A DNA stretch of 64,000 bases. It comes from Epiperipatus broadwayi (taxonomy: Eukaryota; Onychophora; Udeonychophora; Euonychophora; Peripatidae). The translations under genes and the position numbers were made by a program. The stretch is taken from contig JAQFVV010000030.1 in NCBI GenBank assembly GCA_028023455.1, positions 4,172,501 to 4,236,500 on the forward strand, in the 5' to 3' direction. The notes below the pieces were generated by a model. It had not been told where the DNA came from. It saw nothing but the letters and a program-made list of their open reading frames with translations, and ran no database searches. Below, one piece after another: positions 47,093 through 58,019 of the stretch. The stretch's first letter is position 1. Every line of letters begins with the position of its first letter.

Positions 47093-47174
47093 AGCATTGG
47101 TGGTTGAGAGGTCAGCGACAGCCGCTTTACAAGCAGTTGTCCCGGAATAGCGGGTTCGCTTCCCGGCTGATGCT
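47093..47174 (+). repeat. tRNA-like sequence, probably retroposed
   Basis: AGCATTG at the start pairs with TGATGCT at the end as a 7-bp acceptor stem with two G-T pairs. GGTTGAGAGGTCAGCG is D-arm-like. CAGCCGC/GCAGTTG encloses a 7-nt loop TTTACAA (anticodon TAC if real). GGGTTCGCTTCCC is B-box-like with a CGGG/CCCG stem, and the variable region is long. It is followed by TATGACAAATGGGAAAAAAAAG and flanked by similar AAGACTTTATTTA and AAGACTATTTATT, which suggests retroposition. The 32.55-kb sequence is a relative. A functional tRNA gene is less likely. Confidence 0.5.
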
Positions 47175-47199
47175 ATGACAAATGGGAAAAAAAAGTAAG

Positions 47200-47740
47200 A
47201 CTATTTATTTGAACAATACAACTAAGGAAAAAAATCTGAAAAATAAAAGAGTACCAGATTGTATAAAGTATATTGTTTTTAATGCATCATTTAAATGATT
47301 AAAGGCAGAATTATGAAAGTAATTGATGAAAAGTGAGTTGAGTAAAATTTCTAAAATATTAAAAAATATATCTTAAGGATTAAATTTGATTCTAGTAGGA
47401 TAAATTATCTTGTAGGCTAATGCTGTTTTGAAGAAAAAAATCAATGTTTTTTACTTCATAAAAATAAATTTCAGAGATAATCCTTATTCTAGTCTAATAT
47501 ACTTGGTTGAAAAAATAAATAGAAATAAAATAACATTAAATATTTATAAATAAAGTAATTTGGACTAAATAAATACATACAATTAAGCCATTATAAATAT
47601 ACTATTAAAAACAAAATACTGTTTATCATAGGGGTTTAAATAAATATAATAAAAAATAATAAAATTGACTAGCATATATAAAATTACATTTTTAATTCAA
47701 CTTTCTACCTTTTATTGATTTAATGTAAATCAATCTTTAA
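47200..47740. other. A+T-rich DNA without recognisable gene
   Basis: Nothing recognised. Confidence 0.5.
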
Positions 47741-47744
47741 ATCA

Positions 47745-48075
47745 TAGTTCTGTTTGTGCTTTGTTAATCTAAGTTTCAACTGTCTAGAAGCCTTCAGATA
47801 TCACTAATTTCCGATTTATGTTATTGAAGGACTTTAGATAAAAATCTAAACATTAAAACTCTACCTCTCAAATCAGTACAGGTTTGGTAACCATGGCTAA
47901 CAATAGAAAAGCGAAGCGAGTACAAAAGCAGAACTGGGTCAAATTACAGATCAATCAACATTCATCTATTATGTCTTACTTATTTTAAATGGCGTCATCC
48001 ATGACATCGTTTTAGGGGCAGCTTTGTAAAGTGTAATTAGGGATTTTATCTTCCTGTGAACAAGTGCACACTTGA
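47745..48075. promoter_or_regulatory. Higher-complexity stretch, possible conserved element or exon
   Basis: This stretch has fewer homopolymers and more CpG than its neighbours. It holds a 31-codon ORF from 47,893 in a good start context (GGTAACCATGGCT), reading MANNRKAKRVQKQNWVKLQI at its start, which is basic but unrecognised. A TGGCGTCATCCATGACATCG stretch at 47,990 contains two CRE-like half-sites. Evidence for function is weak. Confidence 0.2.
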
Positions 48076-48079
48076 TTTC

Positions 48080-49600
48080 CAAAATAAATTAGTCAATATA
48101 AGTGATGAGGTTATACAAATGATGTTCAAAACATTTTTTTTTGCCGATTGCCCAAACAAGGTTGTTCTTTTTTTTAGTGTTGATTTTATTTTTTTTAAGT
48201 TCATGTATTGAGTTGCTTATTTACATAATGTTTTAAGATTCATATATATAAGAGAATAATGATATGGTTTTTAATTATATTATTTCTTTCCTTTAAATTT
48301 TTATAGTTTTGTTGCTTGCGTTTGAATTTGGTCGTGTGTATTCTTATATTATTATGATGCATGAGTTGTACAATCGTTTACGACAAAGTTGTTAATAAAG
48401 AGAGATAAATATAAATTTCTTTATAAATTTTATCAATTTTGAATGTTTAATTTGGTATGTGAGTTTTGGTATGTATTCGTTTTATATGTAAGTTATATAA
48501 GTAATTAATTTATTATGTAATAATGTTCATGGGTATTATTGTTTCTTTCGTAAATCATATTTTATTTGTATTATTTTTACTATATATATATATAGTTTAT
48601 AGTGGATTTTATGCTGAGTTATAACATTTTGATTGATGAGGAGAATTAATAGTTTATATGGGTATGTAAGATGCAATCGTATACTTCTCCCCACCAAAAA
48701 AATTAAAGATAAGAGTTGTATCCTTAATTCTATATCTTTATTTTCAAATTATTATATATATTATTTATCTTAAGTGAATATTTATATACAAAAAAAGAGG
48801 GAAGGAACAAATTTAGAAATAATAAAAATATAAAGGTTTAGAAGGGTATAATTAGAGAGAGGTTTAAATACAAGTTGGTATATGTCCTTAAAGAAAAAAT
48901 AGTTATGAGCTTTTGAAAAAGATTAAGTGAAAAGAGCACTCTGAGGAAGTATTTTTTGGAAGATGATGTGGGAAAAAAAATCCAGTGTTCATCTACCCTG
49001 AACTCAATGTTTCTGATTATGGCATGGCAAATAGATTGCAAAAATGCGTAAATTCAATATGTATATGAAACTTTAAAATTATTTTTTTCAACAGTTTTCA
49101 TATTTATCATATATAATGCTTCTTTCAGTTTATGAAATATGTCTGCATTTTTCCAAAAAGCAGTTTCAGTTAATTTTTTTACTCAGACTAGTTAAAAATT
49201 ATTGCTAGAACTCTTTCAATCTTTTCGCCCAGTGATGGAATATTGTTCTTAAAATCTATATACAGTTCCTGTTTGGCAGTCTCAAAACATGAACTGTTTC
49301 TCATTTAAAATATTTTTTTATAGGAATTAATATGGTAACATATTATGATTAAAAGAAATAATCAGGCAAAAAAAAAAAAATTAGATGATTTCTACAATTA
49401 ATAATTTAATAACTTCACAATATGTTATACGAATAATTTTTACACAGGAAAGAAAATTAAAAAATTGTTCGATTTCTTTTATAACCTTATCTGTCAAATA
49501 AATACGCATTAAATTTTTATTAACAGAAATTGTGCTGCTGGGGAATTCATTGATTTATTCATGACCCATTATATATGCATATTTTTATTTGGCTGAAGAA
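48080..49600. other. A+T-rich DNA without recognisable gene
   Basis: Nothing recognised beyond TA-rich simple sequence near 48,580. Confidence 0.5.
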
Positions 49601-49614
49601 CGACTGCTATAATA

Positions 49615-49774
49615 AAACAGGCAAAACTCTCTATACGTATTGCAGTGCAAGCCAGAGTAATCAATGGATGCCAGAAGGCTTGTGCATAAAATCCCCATCT
49701 AGTGCCTAGAGAGTTTTTCCTGTTTTAATAACAGTTAAGAGCAAGCATAAGAAATAGGGATCACATGATGTTTA
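49615..49774. mobile_element. Hammerhead-family element, copy 6 (ribozyme deleted)
   Basis: A minus-strand end (GGCAAAACTCTC to AATCCCCATCTAGTGCC, 49,620-49,708) joins directly to the plus-strand end GAGAGTTTTTCCTG and the family tail up to GATGTTTA. The exact 12-bp direct repeat ACTGCTATAATA lies at 49,603-49,614 and 49,775-49,786. The central part with the hammerhead is missing, leaving a minimal 160-bp foldback with tail. This copy shows the family tail and target duplication most clearly. Confidence 0.8.
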
Positions 49775-49789
49775 ACTGCTATAATACAA

Positions 49790-52640
49790 AATAATGTCAA
49801 ATCTCACTTTTTGTTTGGCTTGTTATTATAAATTATTGGAATATTATGTTATTTGAATCCTATTAAAAGAAAAATGTAAAAAAAAAATTTGAATGTATTT
49901 CTGGAAAAGTCTCAAATTTAGATTTATTTCAAACCAATATGTGTACTTTACCTAAGTAATTCTTTTATTTTTACATGAATTTTTTATTTTATTTCAAAAG
50001 TAAGAAAAATATCTCTGAAATTTTAAAGAGTATTATCTACAAATACTGTACATATTTATAAGTATATTTTATACTTAGAAACATATTTTATTGTTTATTG
50101 GAGGGGGGAGGGTAACATTTAGATGAATAAAAAACATTAATTTACAGTTGAAATTATTAATTGTAGTATTTTTACAATTTATTTCAATATAGAAGAATTG
50201 CTGAAAATCTCTTAGACCTAGATTTTTTTATTGTTTATATTTTTAAGATTCTGAAAGGAAATTTATATATCTATTGAAGTAAATCAATATTGTTTATAAA
50301 ATGAATACTTTCTAAATAAGACTATTTATCTATGTAAGCAACAAATATATTATATGATTGTAGCAGATTAAAATGGTCTTTCAATTATTTATCAAATTAT
50401 TTTAAAAAAATTATGATTTAATTATCAATTTGCTTACATATTAAGTACTACAAATATAATTAGAACTTTGCTTTTGCATAAATTTATAAAATTTTACTAT
50501 ACATTTATAATATGATCAAAATTAATTATCTATGAGCAGTATCTAAAATTGTCTTTGAAATGCCATAATTTATTTCATTTTTATTTAAATTTCAAAATAT
50601 GATTTGATTTTATATTTAAGATCAACCATTTTTTAGTAATGTAAGTCAATATTTTTTTATAATGAAGGCCAAAAGGCAACATTCCAGGATAATTTATATA
50701 AAGAAAAAGATGTAAAGTACTTTTGAACTCTAATTTAAAATTCATCAATTGAACACTGTTAATTTTGACAAAATATTTTTTTTTTTAAATATACGTAACT
50801 TAGTTCAGAACTAATTCATTGTAAAATTCTTCATCTTCCAATTTATCAATACTTAATAGTGTTTTTTTCCATTGATTTTTCTTAGTATAAATGATAGAGT
50901 TTCTGCTATTATCAAAATTGTTTCTCAAAAGCAACTTCGAATTGTTCAACTTTCTATCACAAGCATATCCTATATTTTGATTTTTATTGCGCCCTATCTA
51001 AATGGAATGGTGTATTCACTTCAATATACACTATATTTTTTAATTTTATTCATGTTTTTTGCCTTGGATTAATTGATTTTGAAATCTTTTTATCAAATAT
51101 TATTTTATTTCTTATAATTTTAAATCCTTTAAATTTAAATTAAAGAATATCTTTTTTCCTTATTTGTTCTTTAGTGAAATACAATCACTTAAAAACAAAT
51201 TGATTTTCACTGAAATATAATTTCTAGTTAATTAATGTGATAATAGTCCAAATATACTGCAAACTCCAAAAGTAGCTTCAGAATCCACATTGTGATTTCT
51301 CAGATGTATTCTTTTTAAAAAAAAAATTGTAATAAAAAAGACACATAGGTACAATAGTTATCTTTATCATTTAAATTTCTAATTAAGTTTTTCGGCAGGA
51401 TATGATTTGTAAATCTTGTTTGGGAAAATGTATGTATAAATATGTGCTTTAATTACATAGTAAATATTTGTAAAACATCATATTATTTAGTAGTACAAAT
51501 GCACTTTTAATTTTTAAAATATAATTCCCATAAATAATAATTTAAAAAAAAACAAGTTTGACTTGCTTAACCTAGCATAATTGCTTTAATTATTTTGTTT
51601 GTGTATGTCTTCATATTTATATATAGTATCATAAATGCTTTCTTCCAGAACATCTAATTTGTGGTATTTAATTTTTTTTTTAATCATTGACATGCTAATA
51701 CTTGTCATGCAAATTTTGGCTTATAAATTTGTCATTTTTTTAATCCTATATTTGAGGAGATTAAGATTTGTTATGGCCTACTATATGTGCCTAAGAAAAT
51801 AGTAGTTAGATGTGCATTATAAAGTATTGTTAGTGTTTATAATTTATTAGAAATTTTTCAGTACTGTTCTGATTGTTTAAAACAATTTGTGAATTTATCA
51901 TTGCTAGGGAATAGTTTGTTTTATATGTGAACATTGTCCTTTAAAAACTATAAAATATCAACCATTTGGATATAATGAATAAAACTACTTTAAATGTTTC
52001 AGAATTAAACCCATATTCAAAAAAAATTACGATTCAAACTGAGATTTAAAAGAAAACTATTCTTCCACTATACTGCTCAAACCAGAAGAAATGGAACAAT
52101 AAAATGAGCTGCTAGATGTGTAAAATATGCGACTAACAATTTTCAAAGCATACAAAGGTTAGACAGTTATCAGTACTTACGATAAAATTTCTGAGATGAT
52201 AAGTATCATTGTAAAGCAGTTTTGAATATATTTTTATTATTCAAAAAGTTCCACATATATTCGATAATGAGAAATCTGAAGATTGAGCTAACCAAGAAAA
52301 TGCATCCATACTTATTAACTAATTGGAAGATGTAAGCCTTTTATTAGGGAAAGGTTGTATGATTATCATTCTGAAAATATTAACAGAAACTATAAAATTT
52401 TATCCATGGTTTTTCCAGAGATATATTTGAGTCATAATATTTGAACAGAAGTTTTGACCCAATCCTGAATTCAATGTAGTACCATTCATCGACCATAGTT
52501 CTATCATCTAAGAATAACATTATTCTGAAAATAGTGAAAGTAGCTCAGATCTATTATCAGACTTTAGTTTGCTATTTGATTTATGATTTTCAATACTTTC
52601 TTTTCCTCTTTCCTTTTTTATTTTTGCCTTTTTTTTACAT
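49790..52640. other. A+T-rich DNA without recognisable gene
   Basis: Short ORFs such as that near 50,872 have no recognised family. A G-rich run lies near 50,101. Confidence 0.5.
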
Positions 52641-52641
52641 A

Positions 52642-52736
52642 ACGTATAATAACAACATTCCACTCTTTTTACTGTAAAATTAATAAATATATTTTGCTTT
52701 AAAGTATAACAACAGTGGAATGTTGTTATTATATGT
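52642..52736. repeat. Small hairpin (about 95 bp), MITE-like
   Basis: ACGTATAATAACAACATTCC with a following ACT is repeated inverted at 52,714-52,736 with one difference in 23 bp, around a 49-nt A+T loop. It is too short to classify; no clear target duplication. Confidence 0.6.
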
Positions 52737-53379
52737 CGATTTATGATTAGATCTTTTGTTATTTCTATAATCTATCATATGTCATTTCATCTATCTTCCT
52801 GACAGCACAAATTTTTCTTCATGACAGCTGGTGCCTTTCTCCATTTACTTGTGAAACACATCTCATCATATATGCAGTAATGCTTTTCTGAAATGTATCT
52901 AACTATCGATAGCATCAGCAGTGAAGTCTTATAGTCATGTCTGGGTTTTGATATGCTAAGGCAGTGAATTTCTAGTTAACATAAAAGGCCTCTACTAAAT
53001 GACAGATTATTTGTAGAATCTGGAAGAGTTCAAAGTTGATTGCAATTTTGATGATTTGAATACCATACATTAGTTTACATTTACCATTTTGCATGCTGCT
53101 ACATTACTTCTGGTTGACAAGTTTATATATCAGACAGCGATAAAATATATATATGTATTATAGCTAAAGAATTTATTTCCATATAGAAGAGTTATTACAA
53201 AATGAACCAATAAACCTAACCATAAATCAAAAATGACAATATTTTCAAAATAAAAAGAAGATAATAAAATAGTTTAAATAAAAATAGTTAAAAGCTAAAT
53301 TTACAGATATGATACAGAACAATTAAAAAAACAATTTAAAAAAATAAAATAAGGAAGTAACAGAAAATATTGAGCTAGA

Positions 53380-53480
53380 ATAAATTGCATAGAAAATAGA
53401 ACTGGAAAAATAATAATAACTGATAAAGATAAAATACAAAGTCTATTGGAAAAATACAGAGAAAATTATATATAGATTAG
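53380..53480 (+). pseudogene. Possible LINE fragment between endonuclease and RT domains
   Basis: ENRTGKIITDKDKIQSLLEK followed by YRENYI is read at 53,390-53,475. It resembles the linker region that LINEs carry between endonuclease and RT (a GKIITD...I..W...Y-like block). There are stops on both sides. The match is short and A-rich, so chance is possible. Confidence 0.3.
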
Positions 53481-54960
53481 AATTATCAAAAACTAAAAAC
53501 AAGTAAAAATTAAATAATTTTTGAAGAAATAGGAAGACATTATCAATGTGTAACTAAAAAATAAGAGTTCATCAGAATTATAGGGATTCAGAAATGAAGG
53601 TTTATTATACACTTTGAATAGAATCATATATGGAATTGCACCGCTTCTGAAGAGTGATTTAATACAATTATTAAAATTTTATCAATTAAAGAGCAAGCAA
53701 TAGTAAATGCTCCGTACAATTATGTAGCCATCTTAGTGATAGAAGTAAATTCTTAAAATCATAAACAATAAAACATTCAAAAACAGAAAAAATAAAATTT
53801 CTAAGAAAGTGTGTTATTGTTTTTGTTCATCTGAATACTTTTGTGTATGTTTTTTTTAAGTATTTTGATTACTGTTTAAAAATAAGCATTTTCTCATATA
53901 AGTAGTTAAATTGCAATTAAAACAATAATAAATAACATGGGGGGGTAAAAATTATAAATTAAGTATAGTCATACTTATTATGAATGCATTTCAGCCTATA
54001 TATATATGAATGATTAAGATGGATAGATTAAAGCATCAGAAATGTCCACAAAAGACAGATATTCTAAAAATAAGCTTTGATAACTTCATATTCATTACTA
54101 TTACGATGATTTATAATTTTGATAATCATCTATCGTTGATTGTTCTTATCTATAGATTTATGTCTCAATGAAATTTTTCATAACCTTTAGTGATTCTGAC
54201 CAAATCTATAAGTGCAAGTTCTGTAACAGACATATGACACTCTGTTTTTTTTAACATTTGAATTAATTTTTTTTTTATTTCTATTTAGTTGTTACTTTTT
54301 GTTTTCAATAAAATGAAATGCATGCCAAATTTGTTTGTGAATATTATTCATTTTATTAATCAGTTCTTTTGAAACTAATGTATTTATCTGTGGATCTATA
54401 CTATTCCAGTTTTAATTTTAGCACTTGGTAGACTAGAAAATGGAATGTGTATGTATCCTTTTCTATCGAGTTAAAACTTTTTCACAAATTAATAAATGCT
54501 AGCTTAACTGAAGATGGGCCATCAAGATATTTTTTAACAGAGTAAAATATAAAATTCACAAATCTTGAAGAAAAAATCTGGAAAGATTTTGCATCATCAA
54601 TTAGAAGCTGTATAAACACCATAAGCAAAACAAGGTTTGGGGTATAAATGGAATTGATTATAACAAAAAAGTTTTGATAATGCACAAAAACTAATAAATC
54701 TATTGGATTCAATCTAAAAAAGTAAATAGAAGTTGTTAAAACTAAGACTCAGCTTTGATCGTCTGAATATTTAAATGGTGATTAGAACATCATTTATTTT
54801 GTGCATATATATATAATGAATAGAATGAATTCACTCCATTTAAAATTACATATGTTAATTAAGCGTAAATACTAACAAATACTAAAAGATAAGTGGTATC
54901 ACTTTGGCTTTTAATAGTTTATTTACATTACATAACTTATTGGAAGCTACAGTTATTTCC
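53481..54960. other. A+T-rich DNA without recognisable gene
   Basis: Nothing recognised. A run of seven G lies at about 53,939. Confidence 0.5.
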
Positions 54961-54974
54961 ATTTCAATTATATA

Positions 54975-55619
54975 AACAGAGCAAAACTCTCCATACAGTA
55001 TTGCCACCTGTGCTAAACAGAGTAATCAATGGATGCCAGAAGGCTTGTGCATAAAATGCCTATCCGATGCCTACTCATCCAATATCCCCAGACTAGTTTT
55101 TGGCTTGTGGCCTTCGTCAGTGAGGAGCTTTGGATCTGAGAGCACTGCATCTAGATCTTAGGATCTAATGCAACCCTCTAGCAACCACCTTTTATCTTTA
55201 CTTAACTACAAAACTATGAGAATGAAATTGAAAACACAAAAAATATTTTCAATCTAAGCTCAATAGCTTATATAGTCATATGGGTCTGAACTCAGTTCAG
55301 CACTCATATATTTTGGTGTCTTTGGCTCTTTTACAACCATAGCCACCACTATCCTATTAGGCAGGATTGGTGTTAAACCATTAAGCATGACATGATCACA
55401 TTAGATCCTAAGATCTAGATGCAGTGCTCTCAGATCCAAAGCTCCTCACTGACGAAGGCCACAAGGATATTGGATGAGTAGGCATTGGATAGGGATTTTA
55501 TGCACAAGCCTTCTGGCATCCATTGATTACTCTGTTTAGCACAGGTGGCAATACTGTATGGAGAGTTTTGCTCTGTTTATCAACAATTAATGTGCTAGTA
55601 TAGGAAAGGTGATCATGTG
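54975..55619. mobile_element. Hammerhead-ribozyme element, copy 7, with 14-bp target duplication
   Basis: A minus-strand arm (54,975 to about 55,399) and a plus-strand arm (about 55,400-55,580) are joined head to head; a tail of about 40 nt (CAACAATTAATG to GATCATGTG) follows on the right only. The exact 14-bp direct repeat ATTTCAATTATATA lies at 54,961-54,974 and 55,620-55,633. Within the minus arm, at 55,360-55,398, the monomer start is joined to the family tail (GTGATCATG...TTTAA read on the minus strand), the same junction as in copy 2. Confidence 0.85.
55070..55137 (-). ncRNA. Hammerhead motif, copy 7 minus arm (GAAA mutated)
   Basis: On the minus strand: CTGACGA (55,114-55,120), stem II GGC/GCC, then AAAA instead of GAAA, then CTAGTC. 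Loss of the conserved G12 should abolish cleavage. The plus-strand arm (CTGACGA at 55,448-55,454) lacks everything from the second half of stem II through the cleavage site. Confidence 0.65.
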
Positions 55620-55633
55620 ATTTCAATTATATA

Positions 55634-56525
55634 ATAGGAAATATATCTTTGAACTCAAATTTAGAACATGTGACTATTAGAAAAGACATGAAAAATTAAT
55701 TATCTCGTTATCTCAACTTTTTAGATTATGGATAGCATTCAGCAGTGCAAAATGTGATAAACTAATAAAAATATTGCATGGAACTGAAATAATTGCATGA
55801 TAGAAATAGATATGTCCACTGATATTTTCTATTTTTCCCTATAATGTTTTATCTTTATTATATTAAATAATAATTGTTTTAAAATATGTGTCAAAGAGAG
55901 AACTTTCAAATTGTTGTACGGGAAATAGTGATTCAAAAATTAATATTAAGACAACTAAATTATGTGAATGGTCAATAGATTAGCTGAAGTACTAAGTCAA
56001 AATTTCTTGAAGAAATTTGTTCTTTTTCCTAGAAAGGCACTTTTACTCTGACAATTAAACAAAAGAAAATATGCTAACAGTGCTATTATTAGACATAGGG
56101 TTTTATTAATATTTTATAGCATTATAATTTTTCATTTGTTTCGCTTTATATCAAGTTTGTGTTGTGTTTGTACTAGTTGCTTTATTCAAAAAATATTTTA
56201 TTAAAATAAAAATCAGAAACCATATAGCACAAGCTAAAATCAATATCAATGAAATAAAACAAAAATTATAAAATAAAAACAAACTCAAATTTCAATTAAG
56301 GTTCAAAGTACTAAAATGTCAGTTTAATCTTATTCTGTTATATATGATTACTCAATGGGTAGGAACCTTCTATTATAAATAATTCACAGTATTTAAAACA
56401 ATCATTGAAGTATTTGATATGCAATATTTCCCCTTATTCTCCACATGGATACCTAAATTCATGTGTTTTTAATACACACAAAACTGTAAATAAAATAAAA
56501 AAAGAAATCAAAAGTATAGAAAATT
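55634..56525. other. A+T-rich DNA without recognisable gene
   Basis: Nothing recognised. Confidence 0.5.
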
Positions 56526-56531
56526 AAAATG

Positions 56532-56690
56532 TATTTTTCATTAGTCAAAATAAGTCATAGATCACATGACCCAATTCTCTTAAGCCTGTAAGATATAAAC
56601 AATGAGCATTGCCAATTGCTCAACAAGCTTTATGATAAATGGTTAGCCAGAGAAAGCATTTAAAATATCTCTGTCAGGAAACCCCCCCTA
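56532..56690. repeat. Relative of the foldback at 29.66 kb
   Basis: AAATAAGTCATAGATCACATGAC near 56,545 matches the tail of the 29.66-kb element (AAAGTCATACATCACATGAC). GAGAAAGCATTTAAAAT near 56,652 matches its arm. Distances differ, and the inverted arm is reduced here. The two are members of one family. Confidence 0.55.
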
Positions 56691-57004
56691 ACCTCTGACC
56701 ATGGTTTTGTGCTTTGGCACTCCTCAGAGAAGCACTTATATATATATATTTTTTTGCGAATGCAAGGAAAATATTTATTTAATGCTAATAATAGAAGCAA
56801 TTCCATTTATATACTAAGGACTCCTATGCAATATTTTTAATTGTTATAGACTTTCATGTAGTTAAGTTTTTTTTATTCAGCCTTAAAATTTTGAATGTTT
56901 TTAAAAGGGAAAAATTTTTCAATAAATAATGCTAGCCATCAAACTGTCGTATTTTTTTTTTGTATTGTATTCTTTTTCTCTAGGGGCCATGTATTGTTAA
57001 TTGT

Positions 57005-57160
57005 TAGAGCAGACAACTAACAAAGTTTTTCATAAATAATAAATAATTTTTTTAAATCCAAGAAAAAAAAACTTTGTTAGTTTTTTGGTAAAATTATCAA
57101 AAAACTAACCAAGTTTTTTTTTTGGATTTAAAAAAAATTATTTATTATTTATGAAATAGC
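57005..57160. repeat. Inverted repeat, A+T-rich
   Basis: CATAAATAATAAATAATTTT with following TTTAAATCCA (57,031-57,060) is repeated inverted at 57,123-57,155, and inner copies of AAAACTTTGTTAGTT/AACTAACCAAGTTTT pair as well. No target duplication or tail was found, so it may not be the same class as the foldbacks elsewhere. Confidence 0.6.
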
Positions 57161-57205
57161 CAAATCACCAATACTCAGTAATTTTTTTCCCCTGGGTTTT
57201 TTTTT

Positions 57206-57230
57206 GTTGTTGTTGTTGTTGTTGTTCTCG
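57206..57230. repeat. TTG microsatellite
   Basis: Eight units of TTG in a row. Confidence 0.9.
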
Positions 57231-57904
57231 AAGGAATCTTCTACCTTATTTTTGTAGGTTTACAAATAAGTGAATTTAATTTAAAATTATAGTAAACATT
57301 TTTGTGAACTTAAATTGAGTACTGACCTAGCATTTGTAGAAAATAAAATAATATTTATATTATTTATATTCCAGTTTTTTTATTAAGTAAGTAAAATTTT
57401 GAATTAACATGTGATACAAATTATCTTCATGGTCTATTTCTTGTACAATCCGATTTATATCTTGCAAACCTATAAAAGTCAACGCATGATACTTTTTGAA
57501 TGTTTTCAACTTTAAATATCTTTCTATTTACTCAAAGTGCATATGTATAAATTAAAGTTTATGAAATTTGCTAAAATAGAATATAGATACTTATGTATAT
57601 CAACAAACACCATTAGAAAGTTGATTGATTTTTATGTAATAAATGCTCTGTAATAATAAAAGTATTCTTATTATTTAATATATTGTTTGTAACCTTAACT
57701 AATTTTTGTAACTACTTATGCATTATTTAATTAAATAGGAAATATTTTATAAATTTTAACATGATTATGGACCTATAACAATAATATTTTTCATTTCTTT
57801 GTCATCTTTTATAATATTGAAAATCATTAGCATGGAATTTGATATATATTTCTAACATGCTAATAATATTGTTTGGTTTTATGTATAATTACCTAGTTTA
57901 CACC

Positions 57905-58015
57905 AACTGAAGTTCAACTTGATATAGAAGCGGCTTTTGACTTGGTCGACATCAATACATTAATCAATATGCTAGCTGACGCCACGATCCCATGAACTCA
58001 TCTGTACCTGCATCT
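57905..58015 (+). pseudogene. LINE reverse transcriptase scrap
   Basis: EVQLDIEAAFDLVDINTLIN followed by MLADATIP is read without interruption before a stop. LDIEAAFD carries the first catalytic Asp of a LINE reverse transcriptase (compare FVDYEKAFDS in the RTE copy). It is a different LINE family from the RTE copy. Only about 100 bp remain. Confidence 0.65.
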
Positions 58016-58019
58016 TATT

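Noticed and set aside
47093-47174. Functional tRNA gene
   Set aside because: The anticodon loop and long variable region disagree on the tRNA type, and a poly-A-like extension with flanking repeats suggests retroposition.
57005-57160. Penelope-type foldback at 57.0 kb
   Set aside because: An inverted repeat is present but no tail and no flanking duplication were found; A+T-rich inner repeats could arise by chance or slippage.
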